Positions 5,021 to 6,147 of a stretch of DNA of 6,147 nt are shown here, in pieces (position 1 is the stretch's first letter; each line of letters begins with the position of its first letter). The notes beneath the pieces are model-generated. The model was not told the DNA's origin and ran no database searches. It saw only the letters and a program-made list of their open reading frames with translations. The DNA is from an uncultured Oscillospiraceae bacterium (GTDB taxonomy: Bacteria > Bacillota > Clostridia > Oscillospirales > Oscillospiraceae). The stretch spans positions 1 through 6,147 of the forward strand of contig CAKUAM010000103.1 in the NCBI GenBank assembly GCA_934636305.1. Reading direction: 5' to 3'. A program made the position numbers and the translations under genes.

Positions 5021-5926
5021 ATGCGCAAACAAACAAAAGGAAGCCTGCTGCTGCTTCTGACTGCAATGATCTGGGGCTCGGCGTTCGTCGCGCAGAGCGA
5101 GAGCACGCAGTTTATTGGCCCCTTCACCATGGGGGCATCCCGATTCTTTCTGGCGGGTATTTTTCTTCTGCCGGTCATCTTTGTGCTGGACAAAAAGGGC
5201 TGGTCGCAGAACTGCCCCGCATCCGCTGCCGATAAAAAGCACCTGCTTGTCTGCGGCGCAGTCTGCGGCGTCATTTTGTTTGCCGCGTCAACGCTGCAGC
5301 AGTTCGGCATCCAGTACACGACCGTCGGTAAATCCGGCTTTGTGACTGCGCTGTATCTGATCTTCGTGCCGATTGTCGGCGTCTTCACCGGCAAAAAGTC
5401 CGGCGCCATGGTCTGGGTCTGCGCGGCAATCGCCGTGGTCGGCATGTATCTTCTTTGCGTGGGCTCCGGCTTCAGCGTCGGCATCGGCGACCTTCTGACG
5501 CTCGGCTGCGCCGTCATGTTCACGTTCCACATCTGCTATATCGGCGCTGTTTCTGCGCATGTGGACGGCGTGCGGATGAGCTGCGTCCAGTTTTTCGTCT
5601 GCGCCGCAATTTCCGCAGTCGGCATGCTCGTGTTTGAAACGCCCAGCTGGGATGCCATTGCCTCGTGCTGGCTGCCGATTGTCTATGCCGGCGTGTTCTC
5701 CGGCGGCATCGCCTATACGCTGCAGATTGTGGCGGAGCGCGACGTTCCGCCGGCGCTTGCCTCGCTGCTCATGAGTCTGGAATCCGTGTTTGCAGCGCTG
5801 TTTGGCTGGATTTTGCTGGGGCAGACGCTCTGTGCGCGGGAGTTTGCCGGCTGCACCATTATGTTCGCTGCAATTCTTCTTTCGCAGCTGCCGCAAAAAC
5901 AGACTGCTGCGCAGAAAGCGGAATAA
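5021..5926 (+). CDS. EamA/DMT-family membrane transporter
   Basis: The 301-aa protein belongs to the drug/metabolite transporter superfamily and sits in the cytoplasmic membrane with about ten helices arranged as two EamA repeats (roughly residues 5-147 and 155-290). Visible family features are the N-terminal LLLLLTAMIWGSAFVAQ helix (9-25), GPFTMGASRFFLAGIFLLP (33-51), TTVGKSGFVTALYLIFVPI (100-118), and in the second repeat AYTLQIVAERDVPP (231-244) and LLMSLESVFAALFGWILLGQ (249-268). The tail from 289 is polar. Members export or import amino acids, nucleosides or other small metabolites; the substrate cannot be told from sequence. The start is supported by AAGGAG (5008-5013) 7 nt before the ATG and by a near-consensus promoter. 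It is divergent from the small hypothetical gene. No clear terminator follows the TAA at 5924-5926 until the hairpin elements beginning at 5981. Confidence 0.9.
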   Translation: MRKQTKGSLLLLLTAMIWGSAFVAQSESTQFIGPFTMGASRFFLAGIFLLPVIFVLDKKGWSQNCPASAADKKHLLVCGAVCGVILFAASTLQQFGIQYTTVGKSGFVTALYLIFVPIVGVFTGKKSGAMVWVCAAIAVVGMYLLCVGSGFSVGIGDLLTLGCAVMFTFHICYIGAVSAHVDGVRMSCVQFFVCAAISAVGMLVFETPSWDAIASCWLPIVYAGVFSGGIAYTLQIVAERDVPPALASLLMSLESVFAALFGWILLGQTLCAREFAGCTIMFAAILLSQLPQKQTAAQKAE

Positions 5927-5980
5927 AGACATTTTTAGACGGCGAATTACATTTTACATCTCCAAACAGTAAGTATCGGT

Positions 5981-6020
5981 TCATACTTTCTTTCTCGCCT
6001 CTCCGAGAAAGAAAGTATGA
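5981..6020. repeat. 17-bp perfect hairpin, first part of a composite intergenic element
   Basis: TCATACTTTCTTTCTCG (5981-5997) pairs perfectly with CGAGAAAGAAAGTATGA (6004-6020) around a CCTCTC loop. There is no U-tract after it on either strand. It may still slow or stop transcription from the transporter gene or protect its 3' end. Confidence 0.75.
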
Positions 6021-6035
6021 CAAAGAAAGAGGAGC

Positions 6036-6062
6036 CCGGGGGGATTCCGAATTTCCCCCCGG
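6036..6062. repeat. G-rich/C-rich 9-bp hairpin, second part of the composite element
   Basis: CCGGGGGGA (6036-6044) pairs with TCCCCCCGG (6054-6062) around a 9-nt loop, TTCCGAATT. The runs of six G and six C make a very stable stem. It lies between the 17-bp hairpin and the 34-nt repeat copy B. Confidence 0.65.
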
Positions 6063-6079
6063 AGCCCCCCTTAAAGCGG

Positions 6080-6119
6080 CCAAGAAAACCTCTTTGGTTT
6101 TCTTGGATCTTTCCCGCGC
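6080..6119 (+). repeat. 34-nt dispersed repeat, copy B, with 11-bp hairpin
   Basis: Positions 6086-6119 repeat 44-77 at 33 of 34 bases. Here the repeat forms a perfect 11-bp hairpin, CCAAGAAAACC (6080-6090) with GGTTTTCTTGG (6096-6106), followed by ATCTTTCCCGCGC. This is the intact version; copy A has lost the left arm. With the two hairpins before it, it makes a composite element of about 140 bp. An open minus-strand frame crosses it, but I treat that as non-coding. Confidence 0.75.
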
Positions 6120-6147
6120 TGCCTGGAAGCCCAATGCGAATCCGTAC

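Noticed and set aside
5288..5932. Minus-strand open frame of 214 codons
   Set aside because: It is antisense to the transporter; its His/Asp/Arg-rich translation has no domain and mirrors the membrane helices on the other strand.
5859..6134. Minus-strand open frame of 91 codons across the right-edge repeats
   Set aside because: Its codons are made almost entirely of the hairpin modules and the transporter 3' end. There is no convincing ribosome binding site, so it looks like a spurious repeat-encoded frame.

Overview
The window looks like a chromosome segment from a GC-rich, Gram-positive gut Clostridium relative, most likely in the Oscillospiraceae/Ruminococcaceae group. The basis is a bile salt hydrolase, a sortase, a TasA-like secreted protein with a SipW-type signal peptide, strong AGGAGG-like ribosome binding sites, consensus vegetative promoters and many intergenic hairpin repeats. 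The taxonomic placement is inference; no marker gene is present.

Layout from left to right. Positions 1-304 are non-coding and packed with hairpins: a 13-bp stem, one copy of a 34-nt repeat that recurs at the far right end, a REPIN-like inverted pair of GTAG hairpins, and a terminator. On the minus strand follow a 541-aa TasA/camelysin-like protein fused to a right-handed beta-helix (305-1930), its structured leader and promoter (about 1975-2062), an upstream A-tract repeat, the terminator of the next operon, a class C-type sortase (2123-2806), and a choloylglycine hydrolase/bile salt hydrolase (2876-3868). A 120-bp divergent region leads to a plus-strand Sfp-type phosphopantetheinyl transferase (3989-4627). 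Its stop codon overlaps the stop of a convergent small conserved hypothetical gene (4624-4890, minus). A second divergent promoter region (4891-5020) drives a plus-strand EamA/DMT transporter (5021-5926). The right edge (5927-6147) has no credible gene and holds a composite element of three hairpins.

How the genes relate: the surface-directed pair (sortase, TasA-like beta-helix protein) and the bile salt hydrolase fit a gut-resident lifestyle. There is no sorting motif on the TasA-like protein and a terminator separates it from the sortase gene, so a direct enzyme-substrate link is not supported. The sortase and hydrolase may be co-transcribed (69-bp gap, no terminator seen). The transferase, small protein and transporter look like unlinked housekeeping or accessory genes.

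Most noteworthy: a GC break inside the TasA-like gene suggesting a mosaic; two tandem perfect inverted repeats in its leader; GTAG hairpins with two compensatory base-pair changes; a promoter embedded in a terminator-like palindrome before the transporter; and the composite repeat at both window edges. I see no CRISPR array, tRNA, rRNA, transposase or clearly novel defence-type system.
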